Source: Acidisarcina sp.
Lineage (GTDB): Bacteria > Acidobacteriota > Terriglobia > Terriglobales > Acidobacteriaceae
Assembly: GCA_035539175.1 (NCBI GenBank)
Contig: DATLIY010000008.1
Coordinates: 434,001-498,000, forward strand
Reading direction: 5' to 3'
DNA length: 64,000 bases
Position numbers and translations under genes: made by a program
Notes under the pieces: generated by a model
The model's database searches: none
Told to the model about the DNA's origin: nothing
The model's input: only the letters and a program-made list of their open reading frames with translations
Shown here: piece after piece, positions 54,586-63,734 of the stretch
How positions within the stretch are numbered: position 1 is the first letter of the stretch
Layout: every line of letters begins with the position of its first letter

Positions 54586-56151
54586 ATGCTCCATAGCTCT
54601 CAAGCAACGCTTTTCCTTGCCGAACTGAGGAAAACTGAAGTGGATCACACACCAATGCTTCCTGTCTTTGGGATTGATGTCGGGCGCATGACGCGTGATT
54701 TGGCTGCCTTGTTCCGCATTAGCAGTGTCATCAATTCCATCCGTGACCTTGATCTTCTACAACGCGAGCTCTTGCAGCTTATCTTCGAAGTCATCCCTGC
54801 CGAGCGCGGTGCTATAGTCTTGCGCCCCTATGGGAACGATGATCGGGTATCAGTCTGCACGTGGAGCCGCCCCCATGAAGACCAGCACCCCATCTCGGTC
54901 CAGCAGGATCTGGTTCGCAGGGCCTTGTGGGAGCGCACGCCCATACTCAGCAGCCCAGACTTAAACAACCCTGACTCAAACAACAGGGAGAGCGTACTCT
55001 GCCATCCCCTGGTGGGAGTGGAAAAGACGATCGGAGTCATCTATCTGGCTTCCTCTGAAGTCCCGTCCCCGTTCCGCGACGATCACGTGCACTTCGTCAG
55101 CGTGGCATCGCGAATCGCAGCGGTGACGCTGGAAAATATCCTCGCCTTGAATTCTCTCAGCGGCGATCAACCTCGATTGAAAGAGGCGCCCCATGCGGCC
55201 AGCAAGCTCGTCGGTGTGAGCCGCCAGATCGAGCAACTGCAGAGATTCATCTCGCGCGTCTCCCAGAGCGATTCCACGATATTGATACGCGGAGAAAGCG
55301 GCACCGGCAAAGAGCTGGTCGCCCGTGCCATCCACAACAAGAGTCCGCGGATGGATCGACCATTTGTCGCCATCAACTGTGCCGCAATTCCCGAGGCACT
55401 GCTGGAGAGTGAATTGTTCGGACACGAAAGGGGCGCGTTCACCGGAGCCGTCGGCGTAAAAATGGGGAGGCTCGAAGCGGCACAGGACGGAACCTTGTTC
55501 CTCGACGAGATTGGCGAGCTGGCCCCTTTGCTGCAGGCGAAGTTATTACGCGTACTACAGCAACGGGAGTTCGAGCGGCTGGGAGGAAATCGTTCCATCG
55601 CATTCAAGGCCCGTGTCGTCGCAGCCACCAATAAGAACCTTGAGGTTGCCATCAAGTCCGGAGAGTTTCGCCAGGACCTGTATTACCGGCTCAATGTCGT
55701 CTCGGTTACGGTGCCTCCTCTGCGCGAACGGCCCGAAGACATTTCGCTGCTTGCCCTATACTTCGCCGAAATTCATGCGGCCAAAAACAAGCGCCCCTTC
55801 AAAGGAATCTCGCAGGAAGCGCGCGCCATCCTGCTGCGGTATAGCTGGCCGGGGAATGTTCGCGAACTGGAGAGCGCAATCGAACATGCAATCGTGCTCG
55901 GTCTAACGGAGGAAATCCTTCCCGAGGATCTGCCGGACGCGATTCTGGAAGAACAGGCACTGGTACTGGCAAAAGATGCGCGGTATCACGACGCGCTCAA
56001 ACGAACAAAGAAAGACCTGGTGCTCAGCGCTATTCGCGATGCCAAAGGTAATTATCGCGAAGCCGCGCGGCTGTTGAGTATTCACCCCAAGTACCTGCAC
56101 AGGCTGGTACGAAATCTGGATCTGAAGTCTCACCTGCAGGAAGTTGAGTAG
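54586..56151 (+). CDS. Sigma-54-dependent transcriptional activator with GAF domain
   Basis: A 521-residue bacterial enhancer-binding protein. Residues of about 40-190 form a GAF sensor domain ([35 protein letters not shown]). The AAA+ domain has [15 protein letters not shown] (236-250), the sigma-54 contact motif GAFTGA (283-288), [11 protein letters not shown] and LRERPEDI. The C-terminus has a Fis-type helix-turn-helix ([20 protein letters not shown]). The architecture resembles FhlA/HyfR-type regulators with a single GAF domain. It lies upstream of a hyf-like operon on the same strand, which makes that operon a plausible target. The start at 54586 has GAAGG upstream. Confidence 0.92.
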   Translation: MLHSSQATLFLAELRKTEVDHTPMLPVFGIDVGRMTRDLAALFRISSVINSIRDLDLLQRELLQLIFEVIPAERGAIVLRPYGNDDRVSVCTWSRPHEDQHPISVQQDLVRRALWERTPILSSPDLNNPDSNNRESVLCHPLVGVEKTIGVIYLASSEVPSPFRDDHVHFVSVASRIAAVTLENILALNSLSGDQPRLKEAPHAASKLVGVSRQIEQLQRFISRVSQSDSTILIRGESGTGKELVARAIHNKSPRMDRPFVAINCAAIPEALLESELFGHERGAFTGAVGVKMGRLEAAQDGTLFLDEIGELAPLLQAKLLRVLQQREFERLGGNRSIAFKARVVAATNKNLEVAIKSGEFRQDLYYRLNVVSVTVPPLRERPEDISLLALYFAEIHAAKNKRPFKGISQEARAILLRYSWPGNVRELESAIEHAIVLGLTEEILPEDLPDAILEEQALVLAKDARYHDALKRTKKDLVLSAIRDAKGNYREAARLLSIHPKYLHRLVRNLDLKSHLQEVE

Positions 56152-56238
56152 CAGAAAAACACAAGCAGAGCTGGCAGGTGGAAGCACTTACCTGAGCTAG
56201 GGACACCACAGCGTGCCGCAATTCAAAGCGGAGAACCA

Positions 56239-57651
56239 CTAGATCTCGCAGCTGCTGGCGCGCTCCGGGCAAACGACGGGGATCGCAAATTCGCGAGTCA
56301 GCAGCTCCTCCAAAGCCTGCTGCGCCTTCGGCTCTCCATGGACGAGAAAGATCTTCTTCAGTGACTTTGCGATGGGGCGAACCCACTGGACCAGGTCGTG
56401 CTGATCGGCATGCCCGCTTAACTCGTCCAGCATAGCGACTTCGGCTCTCAGCGCATAAGGCTCTCCGAAGATGGGAACAGGACTCTGTCGCTCAGCAATG
56501 CGACGGCCCAAAGTGTGCTCCGCCTGATAACCGGCAAGCAGGATTAGATTCCTCGGGTCCTCAATACCGTTCTTAAGATGGTGAAGGACGCGGCCTCCCT
56601 CGCACATTCCCGCGGACGAGATCACGACGAAGGGCGTGCGCAGATCATTCAATGCCTTGCTCTCCTCCGCCGAACGCAAGTAGCGCAATCGCGCAAAACC
56701 AAATGGGTCTTTACCGTCTTTCAGGAACTGACTCGCTTCGTAGTCAAACTCCGCCGGATGCCGGCGAAAGATCTCCGTCACGTTCAACGCGAGTGGGCTA
56801 TCGACGAAGATCGGTATCTCCGGCAGCGACGACTCAACCATGAGTTGATGGAGGAGAAAGACAAGCTGCTGGGTTCTGCCCACGGCGAAGGCCGGGATGA
56901 TGACTCTGCCACCTCGCGCAATGGTCCGGCCAATGTATTCGGCGAGCTTCTCTTTCGCATTGGAAAGCGTGGGGTGCAGACGATCGCCATAGGTGCTCTC
57001 AAGGATGAGATAGTCGGCTGCAGGAGCCTGTTCCGGATTCCGCAGAATCGGAAGACCCTTCCTTCCCATATCACCGGAGAAAAGCACACGGCACGTTCTT
57101 CCGTTCTCGCGGAGTTCCAGTTGCACGAACGCGGACCCCAGCATGTGTCCGGCATTTCTCAGGGTAGTCGTGATGCCGGGAGCAACCTCCCGCTTTTGTC
57201 CGTACTTCAAGGGAGAGAACTGGCCCATGATCCGGGTCACATCCTCAAGGGTATACAGCGGCGGAACGGCATGAGCGCCCACTTCCATTCCAATATCTTT
57301 CCTGCGTTTCCAGCGACGCTCGATAAACGCCTGGTCGCGCTCCTGCAAGGATGCGCTATCCGCGAGCATGTATCTGCATAGATCGACAGTCGCTTCGCCG
57401 GTATAGATGGTTCCGCCAAATCCCTGCTTGCCGAGAGTGGGCAGATTTCCGCTGTGATCCACGTGGGCATGCGACAGAACTACCGCATGGATATCTTCCG
57501 GCTTAAAGGAGAAATGAGAGTTTCTTTCATACGTCGGCTGCCGCTTGCCTTGCAGCAAACCGCAATCCAGCAGGATGCGCGCCTGATTCGTCTGAACTTC
57601 ATGCATCGAACCGGTAACTTCCTGAGCAGCTCCCCAGAATATGATTCGCAT
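56239..57651 (-). CDS. MBL-fold RNA/DNA metallo-hydrolase with beta-CASP domain
   Basis: A 470-residue protein of the CPSF/RNase-J-like class. It begins MRIIFWGAAQEVTGSMH and has the zinc motif LSHAHVDHSG (His61, His63, Asp65, His66), FSGDMGRKG and LILESTYGDRLHP. The beta-CASP insert follows (GGRVIIPAFAVGRTQQLVFLL; ISSAGMCEGGRVLHHLKN), and then motif LDELSGHADQHDLVQWV and FLVHGEPKAQQAL. These are complete catalytic motifs, so it is probably an RNA endonuclease or exonuclease. It is divergent from the ArsR gene with 103 bp between starts, and convergent with the sigma-54 activator. Confidence 0.9.
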   Translation of the reverse strand: MRIIFWGAAQEVTGSMHEVQTNQARILLDCGLLQGKRQPTYERNSHFSFKPEDIHAVVLSHAHVDHSGNLPTLGKQGFGGTIYTGEATVDLCRYMLADSASLQERDQAFIERRWKRRKDIGMEVGAHAVPPLYTLEDVTRIMGQFSPLKYGQKREVAPGITTTLRNAGHMLGSAFVQLELRENGRTCRVLFSGDMGRKGLPILRNPEQAPAADYLILESTYGDRLHPTLSNAKEKLAEYIGRTIARGGRVIIPAFAVGRTQQLVFLLHQLMVESSLPEIPIFVDSPLALNVTEIFRRHPAEFDYEASQFLKDGKDPFGFARLRYLRSAEESKALNDLRTPFVVISSAGMCEGGRVLHHLKNGIEDPRNLILLAGYQAEHTLGRRIAERQSPVPIFGEPYALRAEVAMLDELSGHADQHDLVQWVRPIAKSLKKIFLVHGEPKAQQALEELLTREFAIPVVCPERASSCEI

Positions 57652-57754
57652 GGTTCCTTTCTCTGAATCCGAACGCTCAAAAGCTGGCCGAAAAGGCGCC
57701 AGAAAATTAGAGGAAAAGTATCTTTCCTTTTCCCAAACACCTTAATATACAAAT

Positions 57755-58090
57755 ATGTCTGAATTGAGCCAATTTAAGGCCGAGTTTTTCAAGGCCCTCT
57801 CCCACCCGCTGCGTATACGCATCCTGGATGAATTGCGGAATGGTGAGGCGGGCGTCAATGAACTCAGCTCTCGTTTAGACGTTGAACAGAGTACACTCTC
57901 CCAGCACCTTGCTCTCCTGAGAGCCCGCGACCTGGTGGTAGCGCGAAAGAACGGGCTTAACGTCTTCTACTCGGTCAGGGACAAAGATATCTTCCGCCTG
58001 CTCGATGTCGCCCGAAAGATCTTCAACACTCGTCTGGTGGGAGTGCGAAACATGCTGTCTCAGATGGAGACGACGAGCAAAGCCAAATAG
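57755..58090 (+). CDS. ArsR/SmtB-family transcriptional regulator
   Basis: A 111-residue winged-helix repressor: FKALSHPLRIRILDELRNGEAGVNELSSRLDVEQSTLSQHLALLRARDLVVARKNGLNVFYSV. The recognition helix is VEQSTLSQHLALLRAR. There are no cysteines, so the classical metal-binding ELCVCD motif is absent; sensing may use other residues or a different signal. It heads the block that leads to the hyf-like operon. The AT-rich motif CATATTTGTATATT overlaps its own start on the minus strand and has a near copy upstream of hyfB. Confidence 0.9.
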   Translation: MSELSQFKAEFFKALSHPLRIRILDELRNGEAGVNELSSRLDVEQSTLSQHLALLRARDLVVARKNGLNVFYSVRDKDIFRLLDVARKIFNTRLVGVRNMLSQMETTSKAK

Positions 58091-58109
58091 AAACACTGGC
58101 GTGACTGAG

Positions 58110-58331
58110 ATGCCTTCTCTGTCCAACGTCTCAGGCGGCGGAGAATCGATGATGATCCTGAACATTCTGATGGGTTTCTTCTTTGGCTTCTCGCTGGGCG
58201 TGGGCTGCGCGCTTGCAGTCATGTATTCGATTTATAGCGGCGGATATCGCAAGGCGATTGCCGACTCCCTCTGCCAGCCTCGGCCAGAAAAATACGAGCG
58301 GCTCCTGAAGAAAGCGCAAGCAAAGGCTTAA
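58110..58331 (+). CDS. Small single-span membrane protein
   Basis: A 73-residue frame starting MPSLSNVSGGGESMMILNIL, with one strong hydrophobic helix (NILMGFFFGFSLGVGCALAVMYSIYSGG) and a basic cytoplasmic tail (PRPEKYERLLKKAQAKA). It lies 19 bp after the ArsR stop on the same strand and about 290 bp before hyfB. An internal ATG at 58149 is an alternative start. The function is unknown; the position suggests a role with the membrane complex. Confidence 0.55.
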   Translation: MPSLSNVSGGGESMMILNILMGFFFGFSLGVGCALAVMYSIYSGGYRKAIADSLCQPRPEKYERLLKKAQAKA

Positions 58332-58620
58332 GCACTTCTAATGATGAGCCTTACGGGCTAGTGCCGATTTGGTTCTATACATCGTAACATTCAGTTATTA
58401 TCATATTCGTATGCCAGGGTTGAGCCTGCCGAAGGCGGAGTTCTTTCAGGCGCACTCAGGCGCTCTCCCATTTCTTGCGCGTATGCACGCTGGCAAGAGA
58501 ATCCTCCAAAAATAATTCGAAGGGATTCAGTGCGTTGAGTAGTCTTTGCATTTTTGAAATGGCGGTTGCCAGGTGCGTCGCCTGCGGCACGTGCCACGGC
58601 GATTCCCCGGAGGTTTCTGC
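58332..58620 (+). promoter_or_regulatory. Upstream region of the hyf-like operon
   Basis: 289 bp with no gene. It contains CATATTCGTAT (58403-58413), nearly identical to the motif at the ArsR start (57747-57757, minus strand). GAGCCTGCCGAAGGC at about 58425 resembles a dispersed intergenic repeat core. No sigma-54 promoter was recognised. Confidence 0.4.
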
Positions 58621-60666
58621 GTGAGCCTCCCCGGCTGGATAGCCCAATACGCTGCGATCCTCTCCGCACATGATCTCTCGCTGTTGCTGATCCTGGTGCT
58701 GGGCTGGTTCGCGGTCGGGCTTGCCGGCTTGATTCGGCCGCATCGCGTTGGCTTTGTCGCCGCCGTGCTCTTCCCTATCGGAGCGCTCCTCGCGCTGGGT
58801 GTTGCCCTTCTCGGCGGACTGGCGCTGGTCGCAGGCCATGCTCCGCAGGTTGCGGTTCTTCGCCTTGGGTTACCGGACTTGCCTTTCCATGTGCGGCTGG
58901 ATGCTCTCTCGGGGTTCTTTCTCGTTCTGATGGGGATCGCTGGAGCGGGCATCTCGATCTTCGCCGCGGGCTACTTCCGTTCGGGAGAAGGCACGGCGCC
59001 CGGTCTGCACTGCCTGCAATATCACGTCTTCTTTGCCAGCATGGCGTTGGTAGTGCTGGCGGACGACGCGTACTTCTTCATGGTGGCGTGGGAGACGATG
59101 GCGTTGAGTTCGTACTTCCTGGTGACCTCGCAGCATCGCATCCCCGAGATTCGGCGTGCGGGTTTCCTCTACCTCCTGATTGCGCATGTAGGAGCGATCT
59201 GCATCCTGCTCAGCTTCGGCGTGCTGCAGGGTGGCAGTTGGCAATTCACCTTCGACGCGATGCGCAGCGCCCGGCTCACCCCGTTCTGGGCGGCGACGGC
59301 GTTCCTGCTGGCGCTGCTCGGCTTCGGCGCGAAGGCAGGCCTGGTGCCGCTGCATGTATGGCTGCCCGAGGCGCACCCCGCTGCACCTTCGCCGGTGTCG
59401 GCCATGATGAGCGGCCTTATGCTCAAGACCGCGGTGTACGGCATGCTGCGGATTACCTTCGATCTGCTGCACCTGCGGTATTGGTGGTGGGGAGTCCTGG
59501 TGCTCCTCGTGGGACTGTTCTCGGGAATCTTCGGAGCGATCTTTGCCGCGGTGCAAACGGACATGAAGCGTCTGCTGGCCTATTCCTCGATTGAAAATCT
59601 CGGAATAATCTTTGCCGGCATAGGCCTGGCAATTTTGTTCGAGGCCTTCCATCTGAATCTCTTCGCTGCACTCGCGCTGACTGCGGTTCTGATCCACTCT
59701 TTGAATCATTCGCTCTTCAAGAGCCTGCTGTTTCTTGCGACTGGCTCGGTGTTGCATGCGACAAGTCATCGCAGCCTGGGCAAACTCGGCGGACTCATTC
59801 GCCGCATGCCATGGGTGGCCGGACTGGCGCTGGTGGGCACGCTGGCAATCGCGGGCCTGCCGCCGCTCAACGGATTCATCTCCGAGTGGCTGCTGCTGCA
59901 ATCCTTTCTCTTCACGCCGCAGATTCCCCACGCCTTTCTCAACATGGTGATTCCGCTGGGTGCGGCGGCGCTGGCGCTCATCGCTGCGCTGTCCGCCTAC
60001 GTCATGGTGAAGTTTTACGGCATCATTTTTCTTGGCCAGCCGCGCGAGGCCTCTCTGGTGGAAGCCCATGATCCAGGCTGGCTCGAACGCCTCGGACTCA
60101 GTTGGCTAGCGCTTGGCTGCATATTAATTGGTGTGCTGCCACAGATTGCTCTTCGCGCGGCAGGTGCGGTTACCGGGCCTCTGCTGGGCAAAGCGGTGAA
60201 CGTCACCTCGCCTTTCTTATGGATCGCTCCGATTACGCCCGCGCAGGCATCCTATAGCGGCCTGGTGCTGCTGGGCGGAATCGTCCTCGTGGTCGGCGTC
60301 ACCTTCATCCTGGTGCGCATTCTGGCACACGGACGCATACGCCGGACGGCTCCCTGGGACTGCGGCTATCCCTGGCAGACGTCGCGGATGCAGGACACGG
60401 CAGAGGGCTTTGGCCAGCCGATCCGGCACATGTTTGGCTCCTTCTTCCGGATGGAGCGCGAGATGCCTTCGCCCTCGGACAGTTCTCCACACTACCGAAT
60501 CTACATTGAGGATCGCTTGTGGCGTGCGGTCTATGAGCCGCTGGCGCTTGCGGTGCAACGTCTTTCGAACGCCATAGGCGCCCTGCAGGGTGGACGCCTA
60601 GCTGTCTACCTGCTGTATAGCTTTCTCACTTTGATTGGTCTGCTGGTGTTTGTGCTATGGGCGTGA
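58621..60666 (+). CDS. hyfB: Hydrogenase-4/complex I proton antiporter subunit (HyfB-like)
   Basis: A 681-residue membrane protein of the NuoL/MrpA/HyfB class with about 14-16 helices. Motifs for proton translocation are visible: AWETMALSSYFLV with the Glu, GFGAKAGLVPLHVWLPEAHPAAPSPVSAMMSG with the Lys, AYSSIENLGIIF, and ATSHRSLGKLGGLIRRMPW. The C-terminus (PWDCGYPWQTSRMQDTAEGFGQPI) is typical for HyfB-like subunits. The GTG start at 58621 has GGAGG 7 nt upstream; the frame extends to 58573 without support. It is the first gene of hyfB-C-E-F-G and overlaps the next gene by 10 bp. Confidence 0.9.
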   Translation: MSLPGWIAQYAAILSAHDLSLLLILVLGWFAVGLAGLIRPHRVGFVAAVLFPIGALLALGVALLGGLALVAGHAPQVAVLRLGLPDLPFHVRLDALSGFFLVLMGIAGAGISIFAAGYFRSGEGTAPGLHCLQYHVFFASMALVVLADDAYFFMVAWETMALSSYFLVTSQHRIPEIRRAGFLYLLIAHVGAICILLSFGVLQGGSWQFTFDAMRSARLTPFWAATAFLLALLGFGAKAGLVPLHVWLPEAHPAAPSPVSAMMSGLMLKTAVYGMLRITFDLLHLRYWWWGVLVLLVGLFSGIFGAIFAAVQTDMKRLLAYSSIENLGIIFAGIGLAILFEAFHLNLFAALALTAVLIHSLNHSLFKSLLFLATGSVLHATSHRSLGKLGGLIRRMPWVAGLALVGTLAIAGLPPLNGFISEWLLLQSFLFTPQIPHAFLNMVIPLGAAALALIAALSAYVMVKFYGIIFLGQPREASLVEAHDPGWLERLGLSWLALGCILIGVLPQIALRAAGAVTGPLLGKAVNVTSPFLWIAPITPAQASYSGLVLLGGIVLVVGVTFILVRILAHGRIRRTAPWDCGYPWQTSRMQDTAEGFGQPIRHMFGSFFRMEREMPSPSDSSPHYRIYIEDRLWRAVYEPLALAVQRLSNAIGALQGGRLAVYLLYSFLTLIGLLVFVLWA

Positions 60667-61610
60667 TCTCGCTTGTGCGTCAATGCAGCGAAGTACTGCT
60701 GGCCATCGCGCTGGCCCCTCTCTTTGCCGGATGGATTGCGCAATGCCGGGCGTGGCTGCAGAGCCGCTCGGCTCCCTCACTGCTGCAGCCCTATCGCATG
60801 CTGCGCAAACTGTTCCTCAAAGATGTTGCGATAGCCGAAAGTGCATCGCCTTTGTTTCGCGCCACTCCTTATGTCGAGTTTGGAGCCATGGTCCTGGCCG
60901 CGGCCATCATTCCTTCCATCGCTACCGACCTGCCATTCGCGCGCGTGGCAGATGCAATCGCGCTCATCGGATTGTTCGCAACGGCACGTGTGTTCCTTTC
61001 GCTGGCCGCGATGGATATCGGAACCGCCTTCGGTAGCCTGGGCGCACGACGCGACATGATGATCGGCTTCCTCGCGGAGCCTGCCTTGCTGATGGTGCTG
61101 TTCAATGCATTTCTAATGTCGGGCAGCACGGCATTGCCGAGCCTGGTTGAGGCTTACTCCGCTCATCCGCTTTCGTTGAATCCCAGCCTTACTTTTGCTG
61201 CCGTCGCTTTTGTGATGGTGCTGCTGGCGGAAAATGGACGCATCCCGATTGACAATCCAACCACGCATCTTGAACTCACGATGATCCACGAGGCGATGCT
61301 GCTTGAGTATTCGGCGCGCCATCTGGCGCTGGTGGAGTGGGCCTCAAACCTGAAGCTCTTTAACTACGCCTGCATTGGCTTTGCTCTCTTTATGCCCTGG
61401 GGCATCGCAACCCACGGCGCAGATGGAGGAGCTGCGTTGCTGCTCGCCGTGGCCGTGCTGATCATAAAGCTCACTGTGGCTGGCGCGGCATTGGCGCTGG
61501 TGGAGACGTTGTCTGCAAAGCTGCGTTTATTCCGTGCGCCGGAGTTTCTGGCAATGGCGTTTCTGCTTGCCGTGCTTGGCCTGCTGGTCCACATTTTGCT
61601 GGGAGCTTAA
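60657..61610 (+). CDS. hyfC: Hydrogenase-4 membrane subunit HyfC-like (NuoH family)
   Basis: A 317-residue integral membrane protein of the NuoH/HyfC family that links the hydrophilic arm to the proton channel. It shows LQPYRMLRKLFLKD, the conserved loop GSLGARRDMMIGFLAEPALL and LLAENGRIPIDNPTTHLELTMIHEAM, all hallmark acidic loops. About eight helices are visible. It overlaps hyfB by 10 bp and is followed by hyfE with 5 bp between, so the subunits are made together. Confidence 0.92.
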   Translation: MGVISLVRQCSEVLLAIALAPLFAGWIAQCRAWLQSRSAPSLLQPYRMLRKLFLKDVAIAESASPLFRATPYVEFGAMVLAAAIIPSIATDLPFARVADAIALIGLFATARVFLSLAAMDIGTAFGSLGARRDMMIGFLAEPALLMVLFNAFLMSGSTALPSLVEAYSAHPLSLNPSLTFAAVAFVMVLLAENGRIPIDNPTTHLELTMIHEAMLLEYSARHLALVEWASNLKLFNYACIGFALFMPWGIATHGADGGAALLLAVAVLIIKLTVAGAALALVETLSAKLRLFRAPEFLAMAFLLAVLGLLVHILLGA

Positions 61611-61615
61611 TCAGG

Positions 61616-62281
61616 ATGCATCTGTCTCATCTCATCACCGAACTGCTCAAGCTGCTGGCCTCCATCCTGCTGCTGATCTCCTTTGCCATGCTTTCGCAGC
61701 GCCGCACCCGGCGTCTGATTCCGCTGCTGGCAGCGCAGGGAGCAATTCTGTTTCTCTCCACCTGCATTGTGGCTTACAGTGCCGGCCTGCGAGAGCTCTA
61801 CTACTCGGCGGCGCTTACCTTGCTGCTGAAGGTTCTTGCGCTGCCATGGATCTTCCATCGACTGATCCATCGCCTGGGAATTCAATGGGAGAGCGAGCAG
61901 CTGGTCAACGTGCCGATCACGATGCTGGTGGGACTGGCATTGGTTATCTTCGCGTTTGGGCTGGCACAGCCAATCAGCATGCTGGCGACGACGATCACGC
62001 GCAACACCCTGGGAATCGCGCTCGCGGTCATGCTGCTGGCCTTTCTAATGATGATCAGCCGCCGCATGGCAGTGACGCAGGTGATCGGGTTTCTTGCCAT
62101 GGAGAATGGTCTGTTCTTTGCGGCGACAAGCGCCACCTATGGCATGCCAATGGTCATCGAGTTGGGCATCGCGCTCGACGTTCTGGTTGGCGTATTTATT
62201 CTCGGCATTTTCTTCTTCCAGATCAGAGAGCAATTCGAGAGCCTCGATCTCAGCAACCTGGAAGCACTCAGGGAGGATTGA
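61616..62281 (+). CDS. hyfE: Hydrogenase-4 component E-like subunit
   Basis: A 221-residue membrane protein of the HyfE type, with an N-terminal NuoK-like part: AILFLSTCIVAYSAGL and MLVGLALVIFAFGLAQPI are helices, and TRNTLGIALAVMLLAFLMMISRR and GFLAMENGLFFAATSATYGMP carry the conserved glutamate region. Its C-terminus (FFQIREQFESLDLSNLEALRED) is acidic. It is closely packed between hyfC and hyfF. Confidence 0.88.
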   Translation: MHLSHLITELLKLLASILLLISFAMLSQRRTRRLIPLLAAQGAILFLSTCIVAYSAGLRELYYSAALTLLLKVLALPWIFHRLIHRLGIQWESEQLVNVPITMLVGLALVIFAFGLAQPISMLATTITRNTLGIALAVMLLAFLMMISRRMAVTQVIGFLAMENGLFFAATSATYGMPMVIELGIALDVLVGVFILGIFFFQIREQFESLDLSNLEALRED

Positions 62282-62282
62282 A

Positions 62283-63734
62283 GTGGAATTGCTTCTGGTA
62301 TTAGGTTTGCCGGTATTGGGCGCGCTCCTGCTGGCCTTCTTCGGAGCGCGACGCTTTGCCGCGGACCTCAACGCCGGCATCAGCTTTGCCACCATGCTCG
62401 CCGCCGCGTTTCTTGTGTTGCGTGTGATTCGTTACGGCACCATGTTGGCTGGCCATGAGCAGTTCCTGGTCGATTCGTTCAATGTGTTCCTGGTGGCGCT
62501 CACGGCCTTTGTAGGGTTTACCACTGCACTCTTCTCCCGGCCTTACATGCGCATCGAGGAGGAGCACGGACGCCTGACCCCACGGCGGCTGCGTCTCTAT
62601 CACAGCATGTACCAGCTCTTTATGGCTGCCATGCTGCTCGCGCTGATCACCAACAACATGGGGCTGCTGTGGGTGGCGATGGAGGCTGCAACGCTATCGA
62701 CGGTGCTGCTGGTTTCTCTCTACCGCACGCGCGCCAGCCTGGAAGCAGCGTGGAAGTACTTCATCCTGTGCGGCGTTGGAATTGCGCAGGCTTTATTTGG
62801 CACCATGCTGTTGTACTTTGCCGCGGAGCAGACGCTGGGACGCGAAGGAATGACCGCTTTGCTCTGGACTCACCTGAATGCCGTGAAGGGACAACTTGAG
62901 CCACGGGTGTTGGGACTCGCATTTGTCTTTCTTCTGGTCGGCTACGGTACAAAAGTCGGGCTGGCGCCGCTGCATAACTGGCTGCCGGATGCGCATGCCG
63001 AGGGACCGACGCCAGTCTCCGCCGTACTCTCCGGGCTGCTGCTGAATGTGGCGCTCTACGCAGTGATTCGCTGCAAGGTTCTGGTTGAAGGCTCCATCGG
63101 CTCCTGGCTTCCGAGTCACATGCTGATGGGCTTCGGACTGCTCTCCGCGGTGCTTGGCGCCTTTTTCCTGTGGAGACAGCAGGACATCAAGAGACTCTTC
63201 GGTTATTCGTCGATCGAGCACATGGGCATCATCACGTTTGCCTTCGGGCTAGGCGGCCCGGTTGCCAACTTTGCCGCGCTGCTGCACATGACGGTGCATT
63301 CGCTCACAAAGTCGTCGATCTTTTTTGCCGCAGGGCATGCTTCGCAAACGGCAGGCACGCAGCGCATGGATGGGATTCGCGGGCTGGTTGGCATCAGTCC
63401 CACCATCGGCTGGGGGCTGATGCTGGGCTCGCTCGCAATTCTCGGGATGCCACCGTTTGGGGTGTTTGCCAGCGAGTTCCTGATTCTGACAACTGCCATG
63501 CGCGAGCATCCCTGGTCGACTCCCTTTCTGCTGGTCGCGCTCGGCGTGGCCTTTGCCGGTATCTTCCGGCGAGTTCAGCCAATGGTATTTGGCGAGAGCG
63601 ACGCTCAGCCTTTACCGCATTCGCCGGCGCTGGTGCCGGTCTTTGCCCATCTCGCAATGGTGCTTGTCCTGGGGGTGTATATGCCTCCTGCGCTCGCAGC
63701 GTGGTTCCGCGCCGCCGCCAGGTTGATCGGATGA
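62283..63734 (+). CDS. hyfF: Hydrogenase-4 proton antiporter subunit F-like (NuoN/MrpD class)
   Basis: A 483-residue antiporter-like membrane subunit. It has LWVAMEAATLSTVLLVSLY with the channel Glu, GYGTKVGLAPLHNWLPDAHAEGPTPVSAVLSG with the Lys, LFGYSSIEHMGIITFAFGLGG, and HASQTAGTQRMDGIRGL. The GTG start at 62283 has GGAGG upstream; the frame in this phase runs back to 62094 inside hyfE and is not used. The stop overlaps the next gene's ATG (ATGA). The second large antiporter makes this a two-pump complex. Confidence 0.9.
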   Translation: MELLLVLGLPVLGALLLAFFGARRFAADLNAGISFATMLAAAFLVLRVIRYGTMLAGHEQFLVDSFNVFLVALTAFVGFTTALFSRPYMRIEEEHGRLTPRRLRLYHSMYQLFMAAMLLALITNNMGLLWVAMEAATLSTVLLVSLYRTRASLEAAWKYFILCGVGIAQALFGTMLLYFAAEQTLGREGMTALLWTHLNAVKGQLEPRVLGLAFVFLLVGYGTKVGLAPLHNWLPDAHAEGPTPVSAVLSGLLLNVALYAVIRCKVLVEGSIGSWLPSHMLMGFGLLSAVLGAFFLWRQQDIKRLFGYSSIEHMGIITFAFGLGGPVANFAALLHMTVHSLTKSSIFFAAGHASQTAGTQRMDGIRGLVGISPTIGWGLMLGSLAILGMPPFGVFASEFLILTTAMREHPWSTPFLLVALGVAFAGIFRRVQPMVFGESDAQPLPHSPALVPVFAHLAMVLVLGVYMPPALAAWFRAAARLIG

